A stretch of DNA of 64,000 nt from Macrococcus epidermidis (GCF_003259695.1 NZ_PZJH01000007.1:1-64000), one strand, 5' to 3'; positions 1-9,101 are shown, counted from the stretch's first letter. Notes: generated from the letters alone by a model not told the origin. A program made the numbers and translations.

Positions 1-55
1 TCAACAAAAATTAGGCTACTTATCTCCGATAGAATATCGAAAACAAGCAGCCTAA
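1..55 (+). CDS. 3' end of IS3-family transposase (OrfB), partial
   Basis: The window opens inside a reading frame that ends QQKLGYLSPIEYRKQAA and a TAA stop at 53-55. The ending LGYLSPIEYR resembles the C-terminus of IS3/IS150-group transposases (DDE integrase, OrfB part). Only 17 codons are visible, so whether the rest of the gene is intact lies outside the window. Identification rests on the short C-terminal motif and is therefore moderately sure. Confidence 0.6.
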   Translation, partial: QQKLGYLSPIEYRKQAA

Positions 56-101
56 TTGAGATGCTTTTTTGTTATGTCTCAAATTAAGGGTTCAGCACCC
101 A
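1..101 (+). mobile_element. Right end of an IS3-type insertion sequence
   Basis: The transposase stop at 55 is followed by about 45 bases ending GGGTTCAGCACCCA. IS3-family elements end in CA, so the element probably ends near 101. An opposite-strand reading frame coming from the right closes with a TGA created at this junction, as expected if the element landed in a gene. The exact end is inferred because the left inverted repeat is outside the window. Confidence 0.45.
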
Positions 102-237
102 TTTTCCATCATACCTTTTAAATCTTCATTTTTCAATATCACCACCATCCCCGTTCGTTTATTCTTCTCAAAAATATTTTCGATAATACCTCTATCATGA
201 AATTTATCTCTAAGTATAGGCTGAAAGTCTTATATAT
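102..237 (-). pseudogene. Gene fragment next to the IS end, unrecognised
   Basis: On the minus strand an open stretch of about 45 codons contains KFHDRGIIENIFEKN and MVVILKNEDLKGMM. It is preceded by a stop and closed by a TGA formed at the IS junction. It looks like the remnant of a gene cut by the insertion. I do not recognise the family. The rest of 238-500 shows no coherent coding frame. Confidence 0.3.
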
Positions 238-620
238 TAACTTTATTAAACTAAAGGAGAGACATTAGCTATTTTAAAGTAACACTTACTGTTCCCGAAT
301 CCATAATATAGACTTTCAAATAATCTTTTCATAGATTGTACATATCTTTAGTATGCTCCGTAGTCAAAAAATTCAAGAATCATGTATTAATAGTCTTACT
401 TTAGTTCCACCTTCAAATAAGAATCCTTAATTAGCTTGCTAAATATTTTCGCCCACAGTAATTAAACTACCTATTTTCATTTTTTCGATTTTTCTATTAA
501 GGGGACTACAATGTTGGGATACCATCTCCTATTAATGTAGAGATACCTATTTCAACTGGCGGTCGTGGAGACAGTACGTTTTGATAACGTTATTAGTAAC
601 ATAATGCAAAATCAACATAA

Positions 621-761
621 ACAAAAGCAGCTACAGTTGCACATACAGAAACTTTAATAGCTTTTCAAATCAGTAAAAGTATATAACCTGATACAGGTGA
701 AGAAAACAACAAAAGTTTTGTAGATTCTGTATTAGCATTATTTGGTGCTCGTCGTAAATAA
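621..761 (+). pseudogene. Decayed LPXTG cell-wall-anchored surface protein, 3' end
   Basis: The frame ending at TAA 759-761 reads PDTGEENNKSFVDSVLALFG then ARRK: a sortase sorting signal with a hydrophobic stretch and a basic tail. The codon before CCT (684-686) is TAA where TTA would give the leucine of LPDTG, so one base change destroyed the motif. More stops occur upstream (618-620). The remnant runs back toward about 510 without a continuous frame. It was probably a housekeeping-sortase substrate. It is inactive now. Confidence 0.6.
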
Positions 762-798
762 TCATTTCGTTTATTCGAATTAAATAGTAAGTAATTAT

Positions 799-840
799 GA
801 AGAGAAGGATCAACAAAATGTTGATACTTCTCTTTTTTTT
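799..840 (+). terminator. Intrinsic terminator after the surface-protein remnant
   Basis: The stem AGAGAAGGATCAACA / TGTTGATACTTCTCT is followed by eight T residues. It sits just after the decayed LPXTG gene and is better preserved than the gene. Confidence 0.8.
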
Positions 841-1190
841 ATATATAAATAATAAAAATCGCTACATAAAAACTAGTATATTATATTAATAAAACAATAC
901 ATATTACTTGCAATACCGTATGTATAGATGCATTTATTGTAAATTGTTTGATAGATTTTAAAATGAATTTTAAAAATTTAATAAAAATATACAGGATTTA
1001 AATACTTGATATATTCACAATAATGAAAGAATTATACTTTTAAATACTAGTTTTTTATATATCTAAGATTGTGAAAAAATATTTTTTGAAGTTAAAAGGA
1101 GACATTTTTAAATAAAATGTCTCTTTTTAATGTTTAACTATATGAATATACTAAGTACACAATATAAATAAAAATTTATAAGATATTTTT
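841..1190. other. AT-rich intergenic region before the pilus operon
   Basis: There are 350 bases without a gene. It is very AT-rich and must hold the promoter of the pilus operon, but I cannot assign -35/-10 boxes with confidence. The only clear structure is the hairpin at 1098-1129. Confidence 0.5.
1098..1129 (+). terminator. Terminator-like hairpin upstream of the pilus operon
   Basis: The perfect 10-bp stem GAGACATTTT / AAAATGTCTC is followed by TTTTT, with a 5-base loop. It lies about 60 bases before the first pilus gene. It may end transcription from the left or act as a leader attenuator of the operon. Confidence 0.65.
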
Positions 1191-4100
1191 TTGATAATAA
1201 ATAAAAAATTATATAAATTTTTAAATAGAAAAGAAGGTGATATTATTAAAAAGTTTAACAGTGTATTTTTAATAATATTATTGCTTAACGTACTATTCAC
1301 TGAATTGTTTGGTGGTATTGCTTCAGCAGATACTGTAACAAGATCAAGTGATAATAGTGAATTATTGCAAGTCACTGCAATGAATCATACTGATTCAACG
1401 ATTGACTGGCATATCACTATAAATTCAGCGAAACAACAGTTAAGCGATAAGAAAGTAACGCTCAGTCTTAAGGGGAAACAAAATTTAGACCTCAACGCAC
1501 TGAATACTCAGTTAGCAACGTATGGTGCAGAGGTCACGCAACCAGATTCTGCTCGTCCTGATTACATTATTGTATTAAAAGATGATAATCAAAGTTTATC
1601 TTTCGATTTAACAACAGCAATCCAGGATCAGAATCAAACAGATTATCGTCTCACTTTAACGCATATGAATAATGGTGCAGCGATTGAAGCGACGGATGCT
1701 GTGTATCAAACATTTGAAATTAAAGGTGACGTAGTATTTGAACAACTTCCATCTGACATCGCACAACCTGACAGTGAAGTAATACTCGTGAATGCTGATA
1801 CGCAGGAGAAAGTGATGAGAGTAGTTGTAAATCCAGACGGTTCTTATATTTTTAACGATGTAAGAAAGTTTGATGATCAAGGTAATGAGATTAAGTACGA
1901 AGTAACGTCATCTCTTACTGGTAATTATAAGACGACAGTTGATCAGCATACGATTACACATACGTATCTTGAAACGACTATTAAAGGTATTATAGATAAC
2001 CCTTCTAATGAACCGCTTGAACTAACATTAATGAACAAGACAACCGGTGAAAAAGTAGATACTTTAACTGTTGAGAGTAGTGATACGTATCAGTTTGAAA
2101 ACCTACCTGAAAAAAATGATGATGGTACACCAATTGAATACGAGGTAAGTGTGAAGGCGATTGACGGTTATAAGGTGAGCGTGAGTGACTATAACATCAC
2201 ACTTCAAAAAGAAGACGCAGTAACAACAGAGTCTCCGGCAACAACTTCTGATGGGGAAGCAAACACAAAAAATTCATCAGAAGACCCGACGACCGAAGAC
2301 CCAACAACTGAAGCTGCAACAACGGAAACTATAAACTCAAGTGATGTAGCTTCAGTTGATTCAGTAGACACAGTGACAGCTCAACCCGTAGAAGATTCAG
2401 TCGTAGCAGTGGATGCTGCTCCTACAGGAGTGTCAGCTTTTGCTTTTCCATCACTGACGATTGATTCATCAAACATTCAAACGTTAACGACGACAACAGC
2501 AAATTCAACGTTTACGACTGACTCACCCATTGTACATAGTACAACGGGTGACAAGATGACGATGAATGCGACATTGAGTCCAGATGGTACAAAAATTAAC
2601 TGGACAATCACAATTGGAAGAAATGGTTCTACTACACATACAATTCAAGCTCTTCTGTATAATATGGTATTTAGTACGGGACAAACATTAGATACTTCGA
2701 GCTTTAAGATGATGTTATCAAATGGTTCTACTACGAACTTAACTTACAATACAACCTATAAAAGTGTGGAGGGAATTGTTTCTTCTCTTGGACAAGGGGC
2801 CAATGCCGGGATCATCAGTTTTTCGACCACTATTACAAATAAGAGTTTATCGAAATATACTCTGAATATTGGTGGCAGTTCACCTGCAGCTCAATTTATC
2901 GCTAAAAATATTACGCAAAATTTTACGATAACAGGGACGTTAAATTTAGCTGATACTACCCCGCCAAATGCGCCGGTTGTTAATGCTGTCAACACAACTA
3001 CTACACTGTTAACAGGAAGTGCAGAAGCTGGTTCTAAAATAACGGTGATTTTATCAAATGGAACACAATTAACCGGAACAACAGACAGTGTAGGTAAATT
3101 TCAGATTTCTATACCTCCTCAATCTACTGGAAGTATAATAACTGTTAATGCCACAGATGTTGCAGGTAACGTCAGTCCAAATACACAAATTACAGTTACA
3201 GACATGTTAAATACAACAATCGGAACAATTTATGATAATCAAACGAGTGTCTCAGGAACAGCATCACCAAATAGTATTGTGACAATCACGAATGCTTCTG
3301 GTACAGTCCTTGGGAGTACGCAAGCCGACTCAAATGGACGTTATTATGTCGAGCTTTATCGTCCGCAAGCTGCTGGTACAGTAATCTATGCAGAGGCAAA
3401 GAGTAATACGGGGATTGTAAGTAACAAAGCACAGGCAACAGTACTATCTAGTGCAGGCGTTCCAACGCCTGGGAATGGTTTGCCTATTGTCGAGCCTAGC
3501 CCGACGTACATTGGTGATGTTAATAATATGACCTGGGATGAAAGAGGTCTTTATAGAAATAGAGTGCCTCAACCAGTCGAGTATAACGAAGGATTCTTGT
3601 GGAAAGCAACGCAACCTACCTCAACACCTAATAAATATTCGATTGATTTAAAGACACAAGGAAGGGAAACAGGATCCCAAGTTCCTTTGGACATTGTATT
3701 AGTAGTAGATAATTCTTACAGTATGAATTATGTGGGGACTAATGGAGTGTCTAGATGGCAAAATATGAAAAATAGCGTCAATACCTTTGTTGATCAAATT
3801 ACTAAGTCTAATACTGGTAGTGCAACGGATACGCGCATCGGGGTTGTTAACTTTGCGTCAAACATTGTAAGTCAAACGGGCTTTCAAACGAATCCTACCT
3901 CAATTAAAAGTGCGATACCAAGCATTTACCAAACTGATGTAAGTCCTAATACAGGAACAGGACACACTTTTACACAACTAGGTATTCGCACAGGTTCTCA
4001 AATGTTATCAACTGCTCGTGCGACAGCCAAGAAAATAATGATAGTGTTAACTGACGGGGCACCTACCTTCAGTTATAAAGGAACAGCAGCGACATCGCCG

Positions 4101-5471
4101 GAAAATATTACTGCTTTTAGTACAACGCGTGTAGGAGATGGGCAACTATTTCCTCTCAGCTCAACGGCTGGAAATTTTGCTTATTCTATTGGTAGTGTAT
4201 CGATAACAAATCATGGGCAGCCGACAATATCTGAAGCTAAAATTATTCGTGCTGCCCACCCTGAATACGAAATATTTTCAATCGGTTTAGAGACAAACAA
4301 TACAATTAACACAGACGGGGCTACCCCGACTGAAATGAACAATGTTTTGAATAACATAGCTTCTAAACAAGCAAATGCATTTTTAGCAACGGATACTGCA
4401 AAAGATTTGCCGAATATATTAAGCAATATTGCGCAAACAACAATTAAGAGTATTGCCAGTGGTACAGTGACTGACCCAATCGGTACCATGTATGATTTAG
4501 ATCTTGGGTCAAACAATGGATTCGATGCTTCTGATTACACATTAACAGCATCAAATCCTGCATTGTTAAATGGTGTTACTGTCACGTATGATGCGGCAAC
4601 ACGCACAATTAAAATCAATGGGTTAACACTTGGTAAAGGTGAATGGGTGAACATTAACTACAATGTCACGCTTCGTACAAGTGATCCAAATTTCGTGGAC
4701 AGTCAGTGGTATCCGATGAATGGTAGAACGACTTTACAACCGACACCAACGAGTACTGTTCTAAGAGATTATCCAATTCCGGAAGCGAAATTCAGTCAGC
4801 CAACCTATAGTTTCTCATTTAATAAGTTAAGTGATACAAACCAACCACTTGCTGGTGCAGTATTCACGATTACTGATAGTACTGGTAAGGTCGTACAGGC
4901 AACAAGTAGTGCGAACGGGGTTGTTCAGTTCACTAATTTATCACCCGGGAATTATACGTTGAAAGAAATAACAGCACCACAAGGTTATCTATTAGATAGT
5001 GCAACTCATGCAGTGGTGGTAGCTTCTAACGGTGACATCACTGTAGATGGCAAGCTCTATACAGGTACTCTTCTTTACCAGCTCATCAATAAAAGTGCGG
5101 TTGGTAGTCTGGAAGTGAAAAAGTATGAAGCGGGTAATACAGCAAAAGTTTTATCAGGTGCTACATTCGAGTTACGTGATAGTACTGGTAAGGTCGTAAT
5201 GACTAAGACAACGGATAGTACAGGTGTCATAAGTTTTACTAATTTACCGTTTGGAACGTATACACTTGTTGAAACGAAAGCACCTGCTGGATACGAATTA
5301 GATGCAACACCAATCACAGTAGAAATCAATAGTACAACAGTCGTTAAAAAAGACGTAGCGAATAATAAATCAATGCTACCTAATACTGGTGGTATGGGGA
5401 CAGTTATCTTTACAGTTGTAGGTATTGGATTGATATTATTAGCCATCTGGCTAAAAAGAAAAAGACATTAA
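1191..5471 (+). CDS. Pilus tip adhesin, vWFA and Cna-B domains, LPNTG-anchored
   Basis: This is a large surface protein (1426 codons from the TTG at 1191), probably the pilus tip or ancillary pilin. Visible parts: a signal peptide ending GGIASA near residue 46; two related N-terminal adhesin-like modules; a Thr/Glu-rich linker at about 350-410; two Big-type beta-sandwich domains at about 590-760; a von Willebrand A domain from about 834 with MIDAS motif DNSYS; two SpaA/Cna-B domains from about 1205 and 1303; LPNTG at 1396-1400, a membrane segment and tail KRKRH. It heads an operon with the pilin and two sortases. The start is uncertain: the TTG lacks a ribosome-binding site, whereas AGAAGGTGAT at 1232-1241 precedes ATT codons at 1242 and 1245 that would give a normal signal peptide. 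Confidence 0.85.
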   Translation: MIINKKLYKFLNRKEGDIIKKFNSVFLIILLLNVLFTELFGGIASADTVTRSSDNSELLQVTAMNHTDSTIDWHITINSAKQQLSDKKVTLSLKGKQNLDLNALNTQLATYGAEVTQPDSARPDYIIVLKDDNQSLSFDLTTAIQDQNQTDYRLTLTHMNNGAAIEATDAVYQTFEIKGDVVFEQLPSDIAQPDSEVILVNADTQEKVMRVVVNPDGSYIFNDVRKFDDQGNEIKYEVTSSLTGNYKTTVDQHTITHTYLETTIKGIIDNPSNEPLELTLMNKTTGEKVDTLTVESSDTYQFENLPEKNDDGTPIEYEVSVKAIDGYKVSVSDYNITLQKEDAVTTESPATTSDGEANTKNSSEDPTTEDPTTEAATTETINSSDVASVDSVDTVTAQPVEDSVVAVDAAPTGVSAFAFPSLTIDSSNIQTLTTTTANSTFTTDSPIVHSTTGDKMTMNATLSPDGTKINWTITIGRNGSTTHTIQALLYNMVFSTGQTLDTSSFKMMLSNGSTTNLTYNTTYKSVEGIVSSLGQGANAGIISFSTTITNKSLSKYTLNIGGSSPAAQFIAKNITQNFTITGTLNLADTTPPNAPVVNAVNTTTTLLTGSAEAGSKITVILSNGTQLTGTTDSVGKFQISIPPQSTGSIITVNATDVAGNVSPNTQITVTDMLNTTIGTIYDNQTSVSGTASPNSIVTITNASGTVLGSTQADSNGRYYVELYRPQAAGTVIYAEAKSNTGIVSNKAQATVLSSAGVPTPGNGLPIVEPSPTYIGDVNNMTWDERGLYRNRVPQPVEYNEGFLWKATQPTSTPNKYSIDLKTQGRETGSQVPLDIVLVVDNSYSMNYVGTNGVSRWQNMKNSVNTFVDQITKSNTGSATDTRIGVVNFASNIVSQTGFQTNPTSIKSAIPSIYQTDVSPNTGTGHTFTQLGIRTGSQMLSTARATAKKIMIVLTDGAPTFSYKGTAATSPENITAFSTTRVGDGQLFPLSSTAGNFAYSIGSVSITNHGQPTISEAKIIRAAHPEYEIFSIGLETNNTINTDGATPTEMNNVLNNIASKQANAFLATDTAKDLPNILSNIAQTTIKSIASGTVTDPIGTMYDLDLGSNNGFDASDYTLTASNPALLNGVTVTYDAATRTIKINGLTLGKGEWVNINYNVTLRTSDPNFVDSQWYPMNGRTTLQPTPTSTVLRDYPIPEAKFSQPTYSFSFNKLSDTNQPLAGAVFTITDSTGKVVQATSSANGVVQFTNLSPGNYTLKEITAPQGYLLDSATHAVVVASNGDITVDGKLYTGTLLYQLINKSAVGSLEVKKYEAGNTAKVLSGATFELRDSTGKVVMTKTTDSTGVISFTNLPFGTYTLVETKAPAGYELDATPITVEINSTTVVKKDVANNKSMLPNTGGMGTVIFTVVGIGLILLAIWLKRKRH

Positions 5472-5506
5472 CGCTTAACCTGCGATTAATATAAAAAATA
5501 AAAAGG

Positions 5507-5512
5507 GGGACA
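5507..5512 (+). promoter_or_regulatory. Ribosome-binding site of the major pilin
   Basis: A purine run of AAAAAGGGGGA type lies about 9 bases before the ATG at 5520. There is no terminator between tip adhesin and pilin, so the two are probably co-transcribed. Confidence 0.6.
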
Positions 5513-5519
5513 TACTTAC

Positions 5520-7028
5520 ATGTCTAAAATTACAAAACGCTTTTCCGTTATTTTTGTCCTTGCATTATTAATGAGTATACTTACACCATTAACAAATGCT
5601 TTTGCAGCAGCACCAACAACAAACCTGACAATTCACAAAATTACAGGTGATACTGAAAGACAAGCAACTTATGGAGAATTATCAGGTACTGAAACACCAA
5701 CAGGTGACCCGATTTCAGGTATTTCATTTAGTTACTGGAAAGTTACACCTGAACAATTAGCAACAATGAAAGCTAACATCTCAGCATATGATACAGATGC
5801 AGAAGTTCAAGCATATGTAGGTAGTGCAAAATTAGGAACAACAGCAAAAACTGCAGCTGACGGTACTGTTGTTGTACCTAACTTAGCAGAAGGTCAATAC
5901 TGGTTCATCGAAGATCCATCAACAGCGGTTAAAACATCTAACGCTGTACCTTTTGGATTAGACTTACCTATTACAAATCAAGATGGTACGGGTTACATTA
6001 CTGACTTACATGTTTATCCAAAGAATACTTTAGAAGATACACCGACAATCGATAAAGACGTAAAAACTGATGGCAACAAATCATCTTCATTCAACGTAGG
6101 TGACGAATTTAACTGGTTAATTCAACCAACAATCGTTAAAGGTATCGAAGAATACAAACAATACACAGTAACAGATAAAATTGATACAAAATTAGATTTC
6201 CAAGGCGTAGATAAAGTAACAGTAGAATTAAACGGTGCAGCATTAACTAACGCTACTGACTACAACGTAACTTATGATACAGCAACACGTGTTGTTAAAG
6301 TTGATTTCACAGCAACAGGACTTACTAAATTAGGTCAAGCAGGTACAACAGGTAAAGTAAACATCATGATTCCTACAGTGATCAACAATACAGCAATTAT
6401 GGGACAACCAATCCTTAACGGTGCAACATTAAACTTTGATAATGGTCACGGTATCACTACTGAACCAGGTGGAACTACACCACCACCAGAAGTACCACCA
6501 ACAGACATTCCTAAAGTATACACAGGCGGTAAAAACTTCGTTAAGACTGACGGAGCTTCAGGAACATTACAAGGTGCAGAATTCGTTATTAAAAATGCAG
6601 CTGGTGAGTTCTTAGTACAAGGCGCAACAACTTTAACGGCTACATGGACAACTGATCAGTCTCAAGCAACTAAATTTACTTCTGATGCAGCTGGTAAATT
6701 TGAAGTGAAAGGTTTATCTTACGGAGCAGACGGTTCAAATAATACAGGATCAACTGATTACTTCTTAGTAGAGGTTAAAGCACCTGCTGGATACACAATT
6801 CCAACGAACCCTGAAACTACATTTACAGTAAACGCTACTTCATACTACTCTGATCCAACAGCAATTACAGCTGCTACAGCTCAAGCTACAGCAGCACCAC
6901 AAGAAATTATCAACAAAAAGACATCTATCCCTAACACAGGTGGTATGGGTACTGTATTATTCACAGTCGTTGGTCTTATGATGATGGCAGCAGCTATTAT
7001 TGTTTACAGAAAAAGACAACAATCATAA
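5520..7028 (+). CDS. Major pilin (SpaA-type), LPXTG family
   Basis: This 502-residue protein has the features of a sortase-polymerised pilus shaft subunit. A signal peptide ends NAFAA near residue 30. The pilin motif HVYPKN (Tyr166-Pro-Lys168-Asn) supplies the lysine to which the next subunit is joined. D2-type pilin and Cna-B-like domains follow, with an E-box VEVKAPAGY that should support an intramolecular isopeptide bond. The sorting signal IPNTGG (470-475) precedes a membrane segment and basic tail. The motif has Ile in place of Leu, which class C sortases are known to accept. Its codon usage is markedly uniform, consistent with high expression. It is followed by a hairpin and the sortase genes. 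Confidence 0.93.
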   Translation: MSKITKRFSVIFVLALLMSILTPLTNAFAAAPTTNLTIHKITGDTERQATYGELSGTETPTGDPISGISFSYWKVTPEQLATMKANISAYDTDAEVQAYVGSAKLGTTAKTAADGTVVVPNLAEGQYWFIEDPSTAVKTSNAVPFGLDLPITNQDGTGYITDLHVYPKNTLEDTPTIDKDVKTDGNKSSSFNVGDEFNWLIQPTIVKGIEEYKQYTVTDKIDTKLDFQGVDKVTVELNGAALTNATDYNVTYDTATRVVKVDFTATGLTKLGQAGTTGKVNIMIPTVINNTAIMGQPILNGATLNFDNGHGITTEPGGTTPPPEVPPTDIPKVYTGGKNFVKTDGASGTLQGAEFVIKNAAGEFLVQGATTLTATWTTDQSQATKFTSDAAGKFEVKGLSYGADGSNNTGSTDYFLVEVKAPAGYTIPTNPETTFTVNATSYYSDPTAITAATAQATAAPQEIINKKTSIPNTGGMGTVLFTVVGLMMMAAAIIVYRKRQQS

Positions 7029-7043
7029 TCAACATATGAAATA

Positions 7044-7072
7044 GGGTAGACACTTTGTCTGCCCTTATTTTT
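7044..7072 (+). terminator. Hairpin between pilin and sortases, probable partial terminator
   Basis: The stem GGGTAGAC / GTCTGCCC (one G-U pair) is followed by TTATTTTT. It lies inside the operon just after the pilin stop and before the sortase ribosome-binding site. It would lower sortase expression relative to pilin. Confidence 0.6.
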
Positions 7073-7092
7073 ATACAGAAAGGAGGATGACC

Positions 7093-7995
7093 ATGAAGAA
7101 AGGTCCAGAGGAAATGCAAAACTCAAAAAAGCAAGCAGATAAAAAGAAAAGTAATCTATTATTTAATATCGTCTTTTCACTAATCTTTTTAGCAGGCGCT
7201 TTAATATTACTGTATCCGATGATTAGTGCAGTTTATTATGATTATCAATCAAGTAGTGAAGTGAATCAGTTCGATAAAGAAGTGAGTAAATTAGTTGATA
7301 AAGATGTTGATACACGTATTCGAAAAGCGAAAGCATACAATTCAACACTCGCAACGAATGAATTTATAAAAGATACATTCAGTGCAAAGGATAAAGCAGA
7401 AGGTAAAGCATTATATGCAAAGATGCTTGAAGTGAACGAACAAATGGGATACGTCGAAGTCCCACGTATTCATCAAAAACTGCCGTTATTTGCTGGAACA
7501 AGAGAACGTGTGCTTCAAAAAGGACTCGGGCATCTCGAACGCACATCACTACCTGTCGGTGGAGATACGACACATGCAGTCATTACAGGGCATCGCGGAT
7601 TACCGGACAAAATGCTGTTTACAGATTTAGATAAAGTAAAAAAAGGTGACAAAATCTATATCACTAACATTAAAGAAACGATTGCTTATAAAGTCGATCA
7701 TATAGAAGTGATTAAACCAAATGAAGTCGAGAAATTACGCATTATAAAGGGTGAGGACCGAGTTACACTCCTTACATGTACACCTTATATGATTAATTCA
7801 CATCGTCTAATTGTACAAGGACATCGTATACCTTATACACCTGAAGAAGCAAAAGCACATGAAGCGGCTCAAGAAGCATGGTGGATGAAATTCCTTACAG
7901 TGTATAAATATTATTTAATTGGCATTGGTGTCAGTATTTTATTATATTTATTATATAGATACATTAAAAGGAAAAGGCGCCGTGATAATCAGTGA
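7093..7995 (+). CDS. Class C (pilin-polymerising) sortase 1
   Basis: This 300-residue transpeptidase should join pilin subunits through the pilin-motif lysine. It has membrane segments at both ends (about 17-45 and 265-285), typical of class C sortases. The active-site Cys229 is in LLTCTP, the catalytic His167 in TGHRG, and the Arg lies in HRLIVQGHR. The region around KDTFSAKD may hold a lid. The ATG at 7087 directly abuts the ribosome-binding site AAAGGAGG (7079-7086), so the ATG at 7093, six bases downstream, is the likely start. The stop overlaps the GTG of the next sortase, indicating translational coupling. Confidence 0.93.
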   Translation: MKKGPEEMQNSKKQADKKKSNLLFNIVFSLIFLAGALILLYPMISAVYYDYQSSSEVNQFDKEVSKLVDKDVDTRIRKAKAYNSTLATNEFIKDTFSAKDKAEGKALYAKMLEVNEQMGYVEVPRIHQKLPLFAGTRERVLQKGLGHLERTSLPVGGDTTHAVITGHRGLPDKMLFTDLDKVKKGDKIYITNIKETIAYKVDHIEVIKPNEVEKLRIIKGEDRVTLLTCTPYMINSHRLIVQGHRIPYTPEEAKAHEAAQEAWWMKFLTVYKYYLIGIGVSILLYLLYRYIKRKRRRDNQ

Positions 7996-8786
7996 AACAT
8001 ATCATAAATCTTTTGTTTATTTGTGGTTTATTAATTGCAATCTATCCAATTATCGCAAAGATTTATTACAATTATGATTCGACGAAACAAGCTGAGCAGC
8101 TTGATAATAGTCGTATTGATGAACAAACTAAAAGCAGGTATAAGCAACAAATGGCATATAATGATGCTGTGAGAAGCAGAAAGCAACAGCTTACTTCTCC
8201 AGAGGTAAAGGCAAGACCAAAGGGAAAAGATGCAATACTAAAGAAATCGGAAGAAATTATCGCAACAGTTAAGATCCCAAAGCTGAAATTACATTATCCT
8301 GTATTTGACGGCGCAACACCGAAAAACTTAAATAAAGGTGTATCACGAGTGACTGGAACGAGTTATCCCGTTGGTGGACTCTCAACAAACAGTGTTCTTG
8401 CAGCACACTCTTATTCACCGTTTCAGGAATGGTTCACGCATATTGATCGCTTGAAGAACGGTGATAAAGTCATCGTGAATAACTTTAAAGAGAAACTCAC
8501 CTATCAAGTTTATGACAGAGTAATTGTTACACCGGATAAAGTTGAAGCAATGGATATCAAAAAAGGTAAAGATATTATTACGTTACTTACATGTACACCA
8601 GATGGAAGTAAACGTCTACTTATCTATGCACAGCGTGCGCATCCGAAACAAATTATCAAACAGCAAGCGCAACCTATTCAGCAGAAGTCATGGTATGAAC
8701 AAATTAAAGTATTATCAGATTCATGGCTTGTTTTATGTCTCGTGTTTATGATGACCTATATATTTTTAGTGTCAAAGAGAAAATAA
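7992..8786 (+). CDS. Class C-like sortase 2
   Basis: A second sortase of 264 residues, with GTG start overlapping the previous stop (GTGA). It has an N-terminal membrane segment (about 3-22) and a C-terminal one (about 240-258). The catalytic His139 lies in LAAHSYSPF and Cys201 in LLTCTPDG, with a downstream Arg in KRLLIY. Two polymerising sortases in one pilus operon are known in streptococci and enterococci, where each can prefer a different subunit. Here one may serve the IPNTG pilin and the other the LPNTG tip protein, which is inference. It is the last gene of the operon. Confidence 0.9.
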   Translation: MKHIINLLFICGLLIAIYPIIAKIYYNYDSTKQAEQLDNSRIDEQTKSRYKQQMAYNDAVRSRKQQLTSPEVKARPKGKDAILKKSEEIIATVKIPKLKLHYPVFDGATPKNLNKGVSRVTGTSYPVGGLSTNSVLAAHSYSPFQEWFTHIDRLKNGDKVIVNNFKEKLTYQVYDRVIVTPDKVEAMDIKKGKDIITLLTCTPDGSKRLLIYAQRAHPKQIIKQQAQPIQQKSWYEQIKVLSDSWLVLCLVFMMTYIFLVSKRK

Positions 8787-9101
8787 ACATTTCAACATAC
8801 TCCTTGTAAAGAAGTCACTTACTAAGTGAAATCCTTCAAGAATTAATAGTGTAAAAAACTCCAAAGCAAATACGACTTTGGACGTTTTCATAGTTTGATT
8901 CTCATAGTATTGATATCATTCTTCAAGTTAAAAATTTTATAAGTATGTAGACATTACTTTATTGAGTATATTTGTATATAAGGATTCTATTACGTTTCAA
9001 ATATATACTTTATAATTCAGCTAAGATTGATTTAATAATTCATTTAGCAGACTTATTATATATAGAAAACTCCAATTACAAATTTTTTGCTGTTCAAAAG
9101 A
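8787..9101. other. Intergenic region after the pilus operon
   Basis: There are 315 bases without a convincing gene. The only structure is an imperfect hairpin at 8853-8888 (TCCAAAG / CTTTGGA with flanking A and T runs) that could end the pilus transcript. Confidence 0.4.

Noticed and set aside
1151-1375. Minus-strand open frame over the start of the pilus tip gene
   Set aside because: It is antisense to the signal peptide, with no ribosome-binding site. Its hydrophobicity reflects the AT-rich opposite strand.
4211-5446. Antisense open frames inside the tip adhesin gene
   Set aside because: They are opposite a clearly coding, domain-rich frame. Repetitive Thr/Ser codons give open frames on the other strand.
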